NCBI GenBank assembly: GCA_005518205.2 | Contig: RFFC02000021.1 | Coordinates: 74,563-129,110 of the forward strand | Direction: 5' to 3' | From: Hormoscilla sp. GUM202 | GTDB lineage: Bacteria; Cyanobacteriota; Cyanobacteriia; Cyanobacteriales; Desertifilaceae | Length of the DNA: 54,548 nucleotides | Shown: in pieces, positions 19,233 through 27,872 of the stretch | Layout of the letters: each line of letters opens with the position of its first letter | Numbering within the stretch: position 1 is the first letter of the stretch | The notes under the pieces: generated by a model | What the model saw: only the letters and a program-made list of their open reading frames with translations | The model's database searches: none | Told to the model about the DNA's origin: nothing | Translations under genes and position numbers: made by a program

Positions 19233-20702
19233 ATGTCTAATTACATACTTGTTATAGATGCAAACCGTAAACCACTTACACCATGTAAGCCCGGAGTTGC
19301 GCGATCGCTCCTCAAGTCTGGGAAAGCTGCTGTCTTTCGGCGTTATCCCTTTACCATTATCTTGAAAAAAGCCGTTGATGGAAAGCCTGATTTTGTGACG
19401 CTAAAAATTGACCCAGGTTCAAAAACTACCGGGGATTGTGCTAGTCACCCAACAAAATGAAGTCATTTGGGCAATGGAGTTGACTCACAGAGGGCTACAA
19501 ATAAAGACTGCACTCGAAAAGCGTCGAGCTGTTCGTCGCAATCGGCGCAATCGAAAAACGCGATCGAGAAACCTCGATTCAAAAATCGCAAGCGCCCCGA
19601 AGGGTGGTTACCTCCCAGCCTAATGCACAGAGTTTTTGGAGTCAAAACATGGGCAGATCGCCTAACTAGGTTAGCCCCTATAGGTTCTGTCGTTCAAGAG
19701 TTGGTGAGGTTTGACACTCAGAAGATGGAAAACCCGGAATTATCGGGAGTCTAATATCAGCAAGGAGAGTTGTTTGGGTATGAAGTGCGCGAATATCTAC
19801 TAGAAAAGTGGGGGCGAAAATGCGCCTACTGTAGTGTTTCTGACGTTCCACTGGAAGTCGAGCACATCCATCCTCGTTCGCGGGGAGGGAGCAATCGGGT
19901 ATCGAATCTGACGCTCGCGTGTCGCCAGTGCAACCAAATCAAGGGAAATCAGGATATTCAAGACTTCTTAGAAGGGAAACAGGATTTGCTATCGAAGATT
20001 CTTAAGGTAGCAAAAGAGCCCTTGAAGGATGCAGCGGCTGTCAACGCTACTCGTTGGGCATTACTTCGCACAGGGCTACGTGTCCTAAAATTAACAGGAT
20101 TACCCGTAATTACAGGAACCGGAGCACAAACAAAATTTAATCGGTGTCGTTTAAATCTGCCGAAAGAACATTGGATTGACGCAGCCTGTATAGGTCAGGT
20201 TGATACTGTAAAGTTAGCAACTACCCAACCCTTGCTCATTAAATCAACTGGGTACAGCAGTCGTCAGGTCATTCAAATCGACAAATACAGTTTTCCTCGT
20301 AAGGGCTATCAAGTCAAGCTTCCTGTCAAGGATTGGAAGACTGGTGACATTGTTAATGTGGTTGCTGGTAAAAATGCTGGATTAAGAGGCCGTGTCTGGA
20401 GGGTAGTGCGAATAGCGCGCCCTCCAGACACGGCAGTCAGGCTAAAAACTGTTCGTGCCAAAGGTAACTCTTGCGGCATCCGGTTAAACCCTAAAAAGGT
20501 AGTCTCCGTGTCCAGAAATCACATTCAGGCAGTTCACCGGCGAGATGGATTTAGTTACAGCTTTGGTAAGAGACGATCGACTTTACACAGAAAAAATGTA
20601 GGAGGGGCTGCTTATGGAAGGGATTTTAATTGTGACAGCGGTTGTCAGTTTGGCTGCCGGAATAGCAATATCCTACTGGTTAATGGAAAAAAGACTGGCT
20701 AA
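19233..20702 (+). pseudogene. iscB: IscB RNA-guided nuclease, decayed
   Basis: IscB, the transposon-encoded relative of Cas9. Order seen: N-terminal PLMP-type region (VIDANRKPLTPCKPGVAR, SGKAAVFRRYPFTIILK), RuvC-I LKIDPGSKTTG, an arginine-rich bridge helix (KRRAVRRNRRNRKTR), RPEGWLPPSLMHRV, RuvC-II (VQELVRFDTQKMENPE), HNH ([29 protein letters not shown]), RuvC-III around HWIDAACIG, and a C-terminal beta region. Lesions: one extra base in a GGGG run near 19435, a compensating one-base loss near 19565, and a TAA at 19752-19754 where the frame otherwise continues (SGV[15 protein letters not shown]). A palindrome lies near 20389-20434. The tail runs into the next ORF. Confidence 0.88.
20389..20434. 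repeat. Palindrome inserted inside iscB
   Basis: Arms GCCGTGTCTGGAGGG and CCCTCCAGACACGGC around a TAGTGCGAATAGCGC loop. It is translated as [12 protein letters not shown] between GLRGRV and AVRLKTV, with no stop and no loss of frame. Its design matches the palindromes at 9862-9905 and 17977-18020. Confidence 0.8.
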
Positions 20703-21132
20703 GCAAAAGCTCGAGCACAAAAAGCAAGCTAGTCAAGCAATTTCCGAAGCAGAGAGAAGTCATGAGTCTCGGATGCAACAAAGAATTGAATCTGTGCGAT
20801 CTAAATATGAGAGTCAGTTGCAAGAAAGTCGCCAGATAATTGCTCAAAGCGAGTCTTTGCAAAGTCAATATGAGAGGGAGTTAGAAGAAAGTAGGCAGAA
20901 AATTGCCTCTTTAGAACGAAATGAAGCAACAAGCAAATCTTTGCAAAGTCAATATGAGAGGGAGTTAGAAGAAAATCGGCAGAAAATTGCTCAATTAGAA
21001 AGGGCGTCCGAAGAACGGAGCCAAGAAATTACCAAATTTCTGGGACAGCAATATGAGATTATGTGGAAACAAGTCCAGTTAGCTGAACTGGCACAAATTG
21101 AGCAAGAAAAAAAAAGAGGCGATCGCCTGTAG
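20614..21132 (+). CDS. Membrane-anchored coiled-coil protein (172 aa)
   Basis: One N-terminal transmembrane segment ([20 protein letters not shown]), then a long charged coiled coil. It contains an internal duplication: [12 protein letters not shown] followed by RQKIA occurs twice about 35 residues apart, and this is also a direct repeat in DNA near 20857 and 20938. GGAGGGG upstream of the ATG at 20614 is a plausible ribosome-binding site. The HEAT-repeat ORF starts 5 bp after its stop in another frame, so the two may be one gene split by the inserted repeats at 21144-21291. Function unknown. Confidence 0.65.
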   Translation: MEGILIVTAVVSLAAGIAISYWLMEKRLAKQKLEHKKQASQAISEAERSHESRMQQRIESVRSKYESQLQESRQIIAQSESLQSQYERELEESRQKIASLERNEATSKSLQSQYERELEENRQKIAQLERASEERSQEITKFLGQQYEIMWKQVQLAELAQIEQEKKRGDRL

Positions 21133-21137
21133 AGGAG

Positions 21138-21704
21138 GTGACTTCGATGTCTCCTGGGAGCACCTCGTTCCCAGGCTCCGCCTGGGAACGTACTACCCAG
21201 GAGACATCGAGGACTAGCCCTGCTTCGATGTCTCCTGGGAGCACCTCGTTCCCAGGCGGAGCCTGGGAACGTACTACCCAGGAGACATCGTTGCCAGAAT
21301 TATATCAGAATGTGACAGCCTGGGGAGAGTCAGGTCAAACTAAATCTATTGGGCAGTTAACCAGATATACTAATCACCAGAATGGGGATGTGCGGAGATT
21401 AGTGGCGTCAGGATTAGGTAAGATTGCGGCATCTAATAGCATGAGAGCAGAAATTGAGCGACTAATCCCGACTTTGGGCAAGTTAAGTCAAGATGCCAAA
21501 CCAGAAGTGCGTCAAGCTGCTGTGGAAGCTTTGGGGATGATTAAGTCTGTAATGGTGCTTCCATTTCTGCAACGTGCCTTAAAAGATCCAGTGGGTAATG
21601 TGAGAAAATCGGCAAATGCCTCTATCAGGAAATTAAATCTCGGTTACGGGTTTAAGCCCAAAGAGCAGATTAAACCTACTGAGGTGAAGAAACCAAAGCG
21701 TTGA
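21138..21704 (+). CDS. HEAT-repeat protein with repeat-derived N terminus
   Basis: Residues from about 55 on form HEAT-like helices (YTNHQNGDVRRLVASGLGKI, AKPEVRQAAVEALGMI, DPVGNVRKSANASIRKL), a protein-interaction scaffold. Residues 1-52 are translated from two copies of a 70-bp palindromic element (SFPGSAWER and SFPGGAWER phrases), so the original start is lost or lies in the preceding coiled-coil ORF. AGGAGGTGA just before the ATG at 21147 is an excellent Shine-Dalgarno, so translation may still start here. Either a separate gene or the C-terminal part of the upstream protein. Confidence 0.6.
   Translation: MTSMSPGSTSFPGSAWERTTQETSRTSPASMSPGSTSFPGGAWERTTQETSLPELYQNVTAWGESGQTKSIGQLTRYTNHQNGDVRRLVASGLGKIAASNSMRAEIERLIPTLGKLSQDAKPEVRQAAVEALGMIKSVMVLPFLQRALKDPVGNVRKSANASIRKLNLGYGFKPKEQIKPTEVKKPKR
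21144..21291. repeat. Two direct copies of a 70-bp palindromic element
   Basis: Copies at about 21144-21213 and 21223-21291. Each has outer arms CGATGTCTCCTGGGAG and CCCAGGAGACATCG and an inner palindrome CGTTCCCAGGC / GCCTGGGAACG. The two differ mainly by inversion of the few centre bases. Both are read in frame in the HEAT-repeat protein. Confidence 0.9.
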
Positions 21705-22227
21705 GCAGAAGTAGGGTGGGCATTGCCCACCTATTAAGGAATTCAAAATCCAAAATAATGCCCATAAACGCCAACTTGGGCAGGGAGAAGATGCAGTAGC
21801 TTACATGGGCAAGCAACGAGAGTCATGGCGGGATTAGAGGAAATTAAAGATAGTATAATTGCCTTTGATAGTGTTATCTTTTATCTTGGGTGCATCTCAG
21901 TTTTGCTTCTTGAGCAATTGAAAATTGAAAATTGAGAAGATAAAATTGAGAATTGCTCCATTTTCCCTGAGGCATTCGCAATTATCCCCGATCAATTCGC
22001 AAATACAGATACAAAAGTGAGATGCTCCCGTTATCTTTTCGGAGATAAATGGCGATCGCCTTTTGCCAGGGCGATCTCGCGGCTGCTTGCGCTGGCCTAC
22101 GCGGGTTAGGGGCGATCGCCCTTCGATTGCAGCAATCTCTCCTATCATTGCTTAGCTGGAGAATGCTAGCGCTTGCGCTGGGAAGCACTAAACTGCTTAC
22201 TACGAACGGCGCCTGGGAAGCACTTTA
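21705..22227. other. Gap with repeats upstream of a truncated MFS gene
   Basis: No gene seen. It includes AT-rich tandem phrases (TTGAAAATTGAAAATTGAG) near 21917, several GGCGATCGCC HIP1 sites near 22050-22110, an AGATGCTCCCGTTATC phrase resembling the end of the ISKra4-type element at 36718, and hairpins with GGAAGCACT and AGTGCTTACTA modules at about 22180-22245. Confidence 0.45.
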
Positions 22228-22944
22228 GTGCTTACTAAGAACGGTACGATCGAGCTGCGTCTGGCGCAAAAACTGATGCTGGATGATGCCCACATCGGTC
22301 AGCTAATCGCTCTATTGCAAGCTGGTAAAGTACTCGCCTACCTGTTTGAATTGCTCAGCTTCCGGCGCGCTTTGAAGCTATTGGCTATGGCAATAGCTAT
22401 CTTTCTCGTTCCAGTTCTGCTCTCTTCCTACCCTCAGATCCATAGTGATTTCGCTCCATCCACGGTTTTGGAACTGATACAGAACGGGGCAATCTGGAGC
22501 GCTGCTTTGGTCTTGTTCTGTGGTGTGGGGCTGGAGTTTTCCATGGCAAATTGGGCAACGACATATTTGCAGGATGTAGGCTGGAATAAGAAACGGGCTT
22601 CGATTCTGTTTTCATTATTTTGGTTGGCTTTGATGGTAGGAAGGTTGGTGGCTGCCCGCTTTATTACTCCCGAAAATAGCAGCATCGCTATCCAAGCAAT
22701 GGTTCTAGTGGCAGCGGAGATCGTCGGACTAATGATCTTCAGCAGCAAACGTACTGTCGGTGCGATCGCTGTTGTGGGAATGGGTTTGTCCTTGGCCCCG
22801 ATCGCCCCTACCACTGTGGGACTGACTTTTGCCAAGTTCCCCCCATCGGACTATAGCAGCGTTTACGGGTTCCTGTCGATCGTCGGAACTCTCGGTGCCT
22901 TAGTAGTGCCATCAGCAATTGGTATCCTCTCCAATCTGACCTAG
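22228..22944 (+). pseudogene. MFS transporter, N-terminally truncated
   Basis: Contains about seven hydrophobic helices (LLAMAIAIFLVPVLL, ALVLFCGVGLEFSMANWATTY, LFSLFWLALMVGRLVAARF, AMVLVAAEIVGLMIF, AVVGMGLSLAPIAPTTVGL, VYGFLSIVGTLGALVVPSAI), equivalent to the second half of a major facilitator protein. The ATG lies in repeat DNA and no signature of the first six helices is found upstream. The first 15 residues are repeat-derived. The substrate is unknown. Most likely a remnant, though the frame is open throughout. Confidence 0.65.
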
Positions 22945-23000
22945 TCTCTCCCGCCTGTCAAGAGAGGGCGATCGTCTTTGGGCGCCATCGTTCATTAATC

Positions 23001-23975
23001 TTAAAATTCAAGCGATCGCTCATCCAACCAAGCTACCAAATCTTCAGGCGTAGCGAAATCCAACAACTCTACTCCCAACGCCTCTAAATCCTGGATAGAT
23101 AATTCCTGAATTCGCTCAGTCAGCATCGGCTCAATTGCACCCAACCGCCGGTACAACAGACGCATAATCAACGCCACCTCTCCTTCCTTCCGTCCTTCCT
23201 GTCGTCCTTCCTGTCGTCCTTCCCGTATTCCAATTGCGATTCCTTCTTGGCGTCCTTCCCATAAAATAGCTTGCCGTCGTTCCAAATAAGCTGGTGATAA
23301 GTACATCAGTAACTCCCTGTCATCTTCAGTTAACTCTTTCTGTTTTTCTATTGTAATACGCAAACTGAAAAGTAGCTCTAGGATATCCGACTTTTTTGGA
23401 GCTGACTCTGGCAAAGCGATTAGTTCATTAATCGCTCGCTCCTGAGTTTTCCCTTTTCCCAGGATCCTTAACCAGAGAGTTTCGGGTGTCTGTGGCAGTT
23501 GGTTAATGACTATTATATTTGTCTTCAGGGCCTCATCCAGACAATACACCCCTTCAGGCCAGTTTGGCTTGGGTTTTGCCCCGAAGCTATTCAGTAGAGC
23601 TGCTGACGCCGAAGTCGCCAGGATCCACAAGGAAGGCAACTCGTCTTCAGTTAGAGACTGTGACTCCCGCCTTGCATCCCGCCTTGCATCCCGTTGTAAC
23701 TTGCCGTGGAAAGCAAATAACTTCAGCATACAATTGCGAATCTCCGTCTTACTCGGTTGATTCCGAAAAGGTTCTATCAGACAGTGACTCGATATCATCT
23801 TCCCTAATAATCCCAGATTTTCCGGGTCACTCTCTGGTGATGCTGCTGGGACAAACAAGACATCTACTTGACGAACTTCATCCCGGATTTCTAGAGATAT
23901 TTCCACTTCCCCTAAATTTCCGAGAACCTGTTGAAAATATTCCTTGGCAAATCTATCGTGCGCTGTTCTTGTCAT
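23001..23975 (-). CDS. Rpn/DUF4351-type protein (324 aa)
   Basis: Resembles the large cyanobacterial group related to recombination-promoting nuclease (Rpn, PD-(D/E)XK) proteins. The N terminus HDRFAKEYFQQVLG and the phrase VRQVDVLFVPAA are typical. The middle contains the repetitive EGRQEGIAIGIREGRQEGRQ linker, and the C terminus (MRLLYRRLGAIEPMLTERI, then LSIQDLEALGVELLDF) matches the DUF4351 tail. The linker is encoded by short tandem repeats near 23185-23235. The Glu/Lys of a nuclease core are not certain by eye. Catalytic activity is not assured. Confidence 0.8.
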   Translation of the reverse strand: MTRTAHDRFAKEYFQQVLGNLGEVEISLEIRDEVRQVDVLFVPAASPESDPENLGLLGKMISSHCLIEPFRNQPSKTEIRNCMLKLFAFHGKLQRDARRDARRESQSLTEDELPSLWILATSASAALLNSFGAKPKPNWPEGVYCLDEALKTNIIVINQLPQTPETLWLRILGKGKTQERAINELIALPESAPKKSDILELLFSLRITIEKQKELTEDDRELLMYLSPAYLERRQAILWEGRQEGIAIGIREGRQEGRQEGRKEGEVALIMRLLYRRLGAIEPMLTERIQELSIQDLEALGVELLDFATPEDLVAWLDERSLEF

Positions 23976-24016
23976 CTGCTTTGTTCCTTTCTAAACTTAT
24001 CAATTTTACACTTTCC

Positions 24017-24544
24017 TTATTCCTGAGATTCCTGTCGGTGAGGGGTAAAAATTATAGTCCTGTCCATATCGAATGATTCGTCTTCTTTCCACCAAGCATA
24101 TAGCTGGATATCCGTCGTGTATAGGTAGCTAGCTTTCTCGGTCAGTTGCTTAAACGACCCTACTATATCCTCCGTTAATTCCAAGTCGGCTACCTCAAAA
24201 CCATCTATATATACCCGATAATTATAAGTTAGATAGGTGACAAACCCCATAAATTGGGTATTGAATCCCTTTTGGGCACATTTTTTGGCAAAGTCATAAA
24301 TTTCCTGGATTGTTGGAGATTCTCCCACAAAATCTTCGAGAGCGGCAAAATCCTCTGCCAACAACTGTTCTAATTTTTCTATGGTCAAACCCTGAAATTT
24401 TCGATGAAATACATACTGCGATCGATCTGACGTCTCCCCAAAGATAATTTCATCCCGGCGCTGATAGTCGGGATTGATTTTCTTCGATAAAATACCGCGT
24501 AACAGCTCGTTGAGTTCTTCCTTTTTCCTGGCTTTCTTTGACAT
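24017..24544 (-). CDS. Hypothetical protein (175 aa)
   Basis: Acidic soluble protein with no signal peptide or membrane span and no domain I recognise. It starts with a Lys/Glu-rich helix (MSKKARKKEELNELLRG), then mixed sequence with several aromatic residues (YLTYNYRVYIDGFEVADLEL) and a C-terminal YAWWKEDESFDMDRTIIF. It lies 42 bp upstream of the Rpn-type gene on the same strand, so the two could be coexpressed. Steady coding bias and length make it a likely real gene. Confidence 0.6.
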   Translation of the reverse strand: MSKKARKKEELNELLRGILSKKINPDYQRRDEIIFGETSDRSQYVFHRKFQGLTIEKLEQLLAEDFAALEDFVGESPTIQEIYDFAKKCAQKGFNTQFMGFVTYLTYNYRVYIDGFEVADLELTEDIVGSFKQLTEKASYLYTTDIQLYAWWKEDESFDMDRTIIFTPHRQESQE

Positions 24545-24652
24545 GGCATCTTAGTTATACTTAACAATCAGGCTGAGCCTCGGGAATTGCGTTACCAGGA
24601 GATCCCCTAGTAACGAGAAATATCATAACACAGAATCAGCAAGAGATGACTC

Positions 24653-25372
24653 TCACCAATTACCATCACCTGGTAGATAACTGGCAACCACCCGCCCAGC
24701 ACCCAGCAACTGCTGATAATAAGCTTGACTAATAGCATCCCCTTGCTCCGATAAGAGGTCAATGCCGATGCCATTTCTGCCCATATCCTTGCCGGAACTA
24801 TGAATGTACTTGCCCTCACCTAAATATAGTCCCACGTGGTTAACCTTCTCTGCCGAACCAAAGAAAATTAGGTCTCCTGGTTGTAATTCTACTATTGGGA
24901 TTTCCTGCACAAACGCCTCCTGCTGATAAGAATCTCTAGGCAACCAAATACCTACTGAGCAAAAAGCAGCCTGCATCAAACCAGAACAGTCGTAGTTAGG
25001 TCCAACTGTACCGCCCCAAAGGTAATAATTAATCTGCTGCATGGCCTCTTGCGCAAAGGCGATCGCCCCTGGCAAGCGTTCTTTAATCTCAGCGTCCGAA
25101 AGGGCGATCGCCCGATAAGGCATAACTGCATACTCCAACTTCTCCAAATCATGTCCAGATAACCAGCAGCGATAATCATCCTCGCACAAGCAGGCTTCCA
25201 CAGCCTTCTGGTCTGGTGGCACAGAAAGCACCCGCAACTGACGCCCCGCAGCGGCCTGGGTTGCTAAACTAGCACATTCAGGCCCATCATACAGATCCAG
25301 ATTGACGCGACAACTGTACTCAATAGTGGTAGATTGAGCAGAGCCGAGGCTTGTTTGCAGTAATTCAACCAT
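24653..25372 (-). CDS. NlpC/P60-family cell-wall peptidase
   Basis: Cysteine peptidase that cleaves peptidoglycan stem peptides. The catalytic Cys is in NYDCSGLMQAAF, the His in NHVGLYLGEGKYIHSS, and LQPGDLIFFG precedes it. The N-terminal 80 residues (EYSCRVNLDLYDGPECASLA, GRQLRVL) form an SH3b-like wall-binding domain as in characterised cyanobacterial NlpC/P60 proteins. I start it at the ATG at 25372 rather than the longer ORF to 25462, because the SH3b region begins just after. That ATG overlaps the start of the opposite-strand serine hydrolase. No signal peptide is seen. Confidence 0.88.
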   Translation of the reverse strand: MVELLQTSLGSAQSTTIEYSCRVNLDLYDGPECASLATQAAAGRQLRVLSVPPDQKAVEACLCEDDYRCWLSGHDLEKLEYAVMPYRAIALSDAEIKERLPGAIAFAQEAMQQINYYLWGGTVGPNYDCSGLMQAAFCSVGIWLPRDSYQQEAFVQEIPIVELQPGDLIFFGSAEKVNHVGLYLGEGKYIHSSGKDMGRNGIGIDLLSEQGDAISQAYYQQLLGAGRVVASYLPGDGNW

Positions 25373-26327
25373 GACTTTCTTCCGCAAAGACGAACAACTA
25401 GAAAAATTGGGCGATCGCATCCTAGAGAAGACCTGGGCGCAATTCCCAGGACTAGCCCGCAACCAAATTGCCCTGACCTGGATCCTCTACGATCCGCCTT
25501 TCCCCGTCAACACTGGCGGTGCCCTCTCTACTGCCGAATTCTGGAAACACCAAGTCCGAGGTTTTAGCTATCGTGGCGTGGAACGCATTTACCCCGCCCA
25601 TGTGGTCAAGCTGTTTTATCTGGTAGCTGTCTATGAGTGGCTAGACAAAAACATGATCGAAACCGGACCTGACTTGGAACGAGCCATTCGTGACATGATC
25701 GTTCGAGACAGCAACGACGCCACCAGTCTTGTGGTAGATGTCCTGACTGGCACTACTAGCGGTCCAGAACTGCCCCCTGGACCCTTTGAAACCTGGAAGT
25801 TCCAGCGCCATATCGTCAACCGTTACTTCCAATCCCTCGGTTGGCCAGAATTTGAGAGCATCAACGTCAATCAAAAAACCTGGAGTGACGGTGTCTACGG
25901 ACGAGATCGGGCCTTTTTGGGCGAAATGATGGAAAATCGTAATATGCTCACCACCAATGCCACCGCCCGCCTGCTCCATAGTATAGTAGGCGGTGTCGCC
26001 GTATCCTCCCAGGCAACCCAGGCCATGATGAATCTAATTCACCGGACCCTCAACCCAGATGATTTAGAAACAGACCCCAACCATTCATACACCAGCTTCC
26101 TCGGCGGCGGACTCCCCACCGATGCCCGGCTTTGGTCATGCCCCAGCAGCTTGGTGCCAAAAGCCAGTAACAGCCAAGTCAGCCATGACTGCGCCTACAT
26201 AGAAATTAAAGACAAGCAACCCTATTTATTGGTAGTGTTTACAGAGGGGAAAGCTCAAAGTCAATCATCCGCCATCCTGCCTTTTATTTCTGGGCAAGTG
26301 GTAGAAGCGATGGGCACCCTAAATTAA
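25371..26327 (+). CDS. Beta-lactamase-like serine hydrolase, altered active site
   Basis: About 318 residues with a penicillin-binding/beta-lactamase fold layout. YPAHVVKLFYLVAVYEWL occupies the place of the SxxK helix, RDSNDATSLVVD gives the SxN motif, and PKASNSQVSHDCAYIEI lies where the KTG strand is expected. The nucleophile position reads His (PAHVVK) rather than Ser, codon CAT, so classical acylation may be lost. No signal peptide is obvious. It is divergent from the NlpC/P60 gene, sharing the CATG at 25370-25373, so both start codons overlap and both promoters must lie inside the opposite gene. Both are probably murein-related. Confidence 0.78.
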   Translation: MTFFRKDEQLEKLGDRILEKTWAQFPGLARNQIALTWILYDPPFPVNTGGALSTAEFWKHQVRGFSYRGVERIYPAHVVKLFYLVAVYEWLDKNMIETGPDLERAIRDMIVRDSNDATSLVVDVLTGTTSGPELPPGPFETWKFQRHIVNRYFQSLGWPEFESINVNQKTWSDGVYGRDRAFLGEMMENRNMLTTNATARLLHSIVGGVAVSSQATQAMMNLIHRTLNPDDLETDPNHSYTSFLGGGLPTDARLWSCPSSLVPKASNSQVSHDCAYIEIKDKQPYLLVVFTEGKAQSQSSAILPFISGQVVEAMGTLN

Positions 26328-26344
26328 TCATTGAGGAGTGAATT

Positions 26345-27097
26345 GTGAGTAATATTAACCTCTGGCGTACAGCTTCCCTACTCAGTTGCTTGGAGATCGC
26401 CACTGCTGCTAGTAGCTTATCAGCTCAAGCTCAGACTTCCGAGTCATTACCACCATTGAGTACAACTGTTTCCTTCCCAGGTAGCGCTTTAACCACTGCT
26501 GAGGCGCTAATGGATCAACCCCCAACTAGCCACAGTCATCAAACCCGATCTGAAAATACATCGGAAAATAATGCGGTCATCGCGTCCGGGAGCACCCACC
26601 CTGTCGTGTCGCTCCTGCGCACGACATGGGTGGGTGTCTCCGGACGCGAAGCTCAACGGCGTCGAGACCCCGATCGCCCCCTTGCTGACACCTACCTGGG
26701 AATTGGTGCCGATATGGGTTTAGATGGCGACACGGCTTTAGGAGAAAGTGGCTTTGCTGCAGTCGGCAAACTTGGATTTACCGACAATCTGTCTTTGCGC
26801 ACCGCTAGTTCATTTGGCGATGGCGTAGTTTTAATGCTTTCTGTCGCTTATGACTTTCCCATCGATCGGGAACCATTTGAATCAATAGTGTTAGCCCCCT
26901 TCGTTGGCGGTGGTGTCGCCTTTGAAATTGATGAGGGCTATAGTGGTCCCCCGATCTCTGGTGGTGTTGATTATCCTGTCTCGAAGGACTTGACTGCAAC
27001 CGCCAGAATTAATATTGCTTTCCTTAAGGAAGAGACAACCGATGTAGGAATTATCTTAGGCATCGCTTACAACTTCCCTGCATTAATTAATCGCTGA
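26345..27097 (+). CDS. Outer-membrane beta-barrel-like protein with palindrome insert
   Basis: The GTG start at 26345 lies 17 bp after the serine hydrolase. A signal-like N terminus (CLEIATAASSLSAQA) is followed by a linker, then a Gly- and aromatic-rich alternating region (TYLGIGADMGLDGDTALG, GFAAVGKLGFTDNLSLR, VLMLSVAYDFPIDREP, APFVGGGVAFEID, TARINIAFL, GIILGIAYNFPALINR) typical of small outer-membrane barrels. Residues about 80-102 (ASGSTHPVVSLLRTTWVGVS) are translated from a 68-bp palindromic element, inserted without breaking the frame. The pore or structural role is unknown. Confidence 0.65.
   Translation: MSNINLWRTASLLSCLEIATAASSLSAQAQTSESLPPLSTTVSFPGSALTTAEALMDQPPTSHSHQTRSENTSENNAVIASGSTHPVVSLLRTTWVGVSGREAQRRRDPDRPLADTYLGIGADMGLDGDTALGESGFAAVGKLGFTDNLSLRTASSFGDGVVLMLSVAYDFPIDREPFESIVLAPFVGGGVAFEIDEGYSGPPISGGVDYPVSKDLTATARINIAFLKEETTDVGIILGIAYNFPALINR
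26581..26648. repeat. 68-bp palindromic element within a barrel-protein gene
   Basis: Near-perfect hairpin with outer arms CGCGTCCGGGAG and CTCCGGACGCG, middle arms CACCCACCC and GGGTGGGTG, and inner arms TGTCGTG and CACGACA. The same sequence is found at 34188-34255 between genes, a shorter form at 41128-41171 in lptC, and its inner part three times in pilT. Confidence 0.9.
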
Positions 27098-27152
27098 TAT
27101 CCTGTTGAATATTTTCGTGTTATTTAGGTACATACAGTTGAATTACCCATAA

Positions 27153-27284
27153 TCAAGATGGAGGATGAAGTGTAAAAAAAATCTACTATTATGGACTTAC
27201 AAATAGAACAAAAGTCTGATAGAGGAGAGAAAAATATTGTAGTTTACCAGTCATATCGAGCGAGCACTTCATTCTTCATCTTGA
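27153..27284. repeat. MITE-like element with 20-bp inverted ends
   Basis: TCAAGATGGAGGATGAAGTG at 27153-27172 is the inverted complement, with three mismatches, of the sequence at 27265-27284. The 132-bp AT-rich interior has no ORF. I see no clear target duplication, so it is a candidate miniature transposon rather than a proven one. Confidence 0.6.
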
Positions 27285-27367
27285 AACATTAGAGGTAAGG
27301 GCTTGTTTGCCGCTAACAATTGCGGAAATTCAGCTGCTGACCGTACTGTAGAAATAACCCTGAATTA

Positions 27368-27628
27368 CTACCTGGGGCTGGTAGTAAAGTTCAAATTCTG
27401 ATTTTTCCAGTGCCGTCCCCAGATCGATTTCCAGTAACCGCCGTTCTTCCTTCTGGGCATCCATTGAGGACTATAGAACTCATAGCTGCCGCCCCGTTGC
27501 TGCTGGCACCAACGTCTGGCCGTGTCCGCATAAATCAACAGTTGATCTGAGTTGCTGCTATGGTTGGGATAAAGAGTATCGCAGCTGTTCGTTGCCTCTG
27601 CCCATGCTTGTATCAGCTCTCCGCACAT
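27368..27628 (-). CDS. Hypothetical small protein (86 aa)
   Basis: Begins MCGELIQAWAEATNSCDTLY and continues with tryptophan- and arginine-rich sequence (ARRWCQQQRGG, YWKSIWGRHW). No known domain and no membrane span. The frame is open and free of repeats, and it lies alone between the barrel gene and tRNA-Ser. A small conserved hypothetical is plausible; I cannot assign a role. Confidence 0.45.
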   Translation of the reverse strand: MCGELIQAWAEATNSCDTLYPNHSSNSDQLLIYADTARRWCQQQRGGSYEFYSPQWMPRRKNGGYWKSIWGRHWKNQNLNFTTSPR

Positions 27629-27778
27629 GGATAATTAATCTGATTTGGGATCATACAATTTTACATAAACTTGTGCAGTATATACTCTCGATACTCAAGA
27701 GCACAGCACGTCAAGTCAGGGAGATAGCCTGCCGGTGGCAAATGCGGTCGCCCTGATTAGAGTTTATCTAGGATTGAA

Positions 27779-27868
27779 CGGAGAGAGAGGGATTTGAACC
27801 CTCGGACGGAATCTAGTTCCGTCAACAGATTAGCAATCTGCCGCTTTCGACCACTCAGCCACCTCTCC
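27779..27868 (-). tRNA. tRNA-Ser (GCT anticodon)
   Basis: A complete 90-nt class II tRNA reads from 27868 down. The acceptor stem starts GGAGAGG and pairs with CTCTCC near the end. The D arm is TGGCTGAGTGGT, the anticodon loop is GATTGCTAATC (anticodon GCT), a long variable arm CGGAACTAGATTCCG marks serine, and the T arm is GAGGGTTCAAATCCCTC with discriminator G. CCA is not encoded. The outer group II intron of the twintron ends four bases before the mature 5' end, so the primary transcript may need splicing. Confidence 0.95.
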
Positions 27869-27872
27869 AGGT

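Noticed and set aside
19233-20702. Cas9 or TnpB instead of IscB
   Set aside because: Length, the N-terminal RRYPF-type region, a single HNH between RuvC-II and RuvC-III, and the upstream RNA match IscB. There is no recognition lobe as in Cas9, and TnpB has no HNH.
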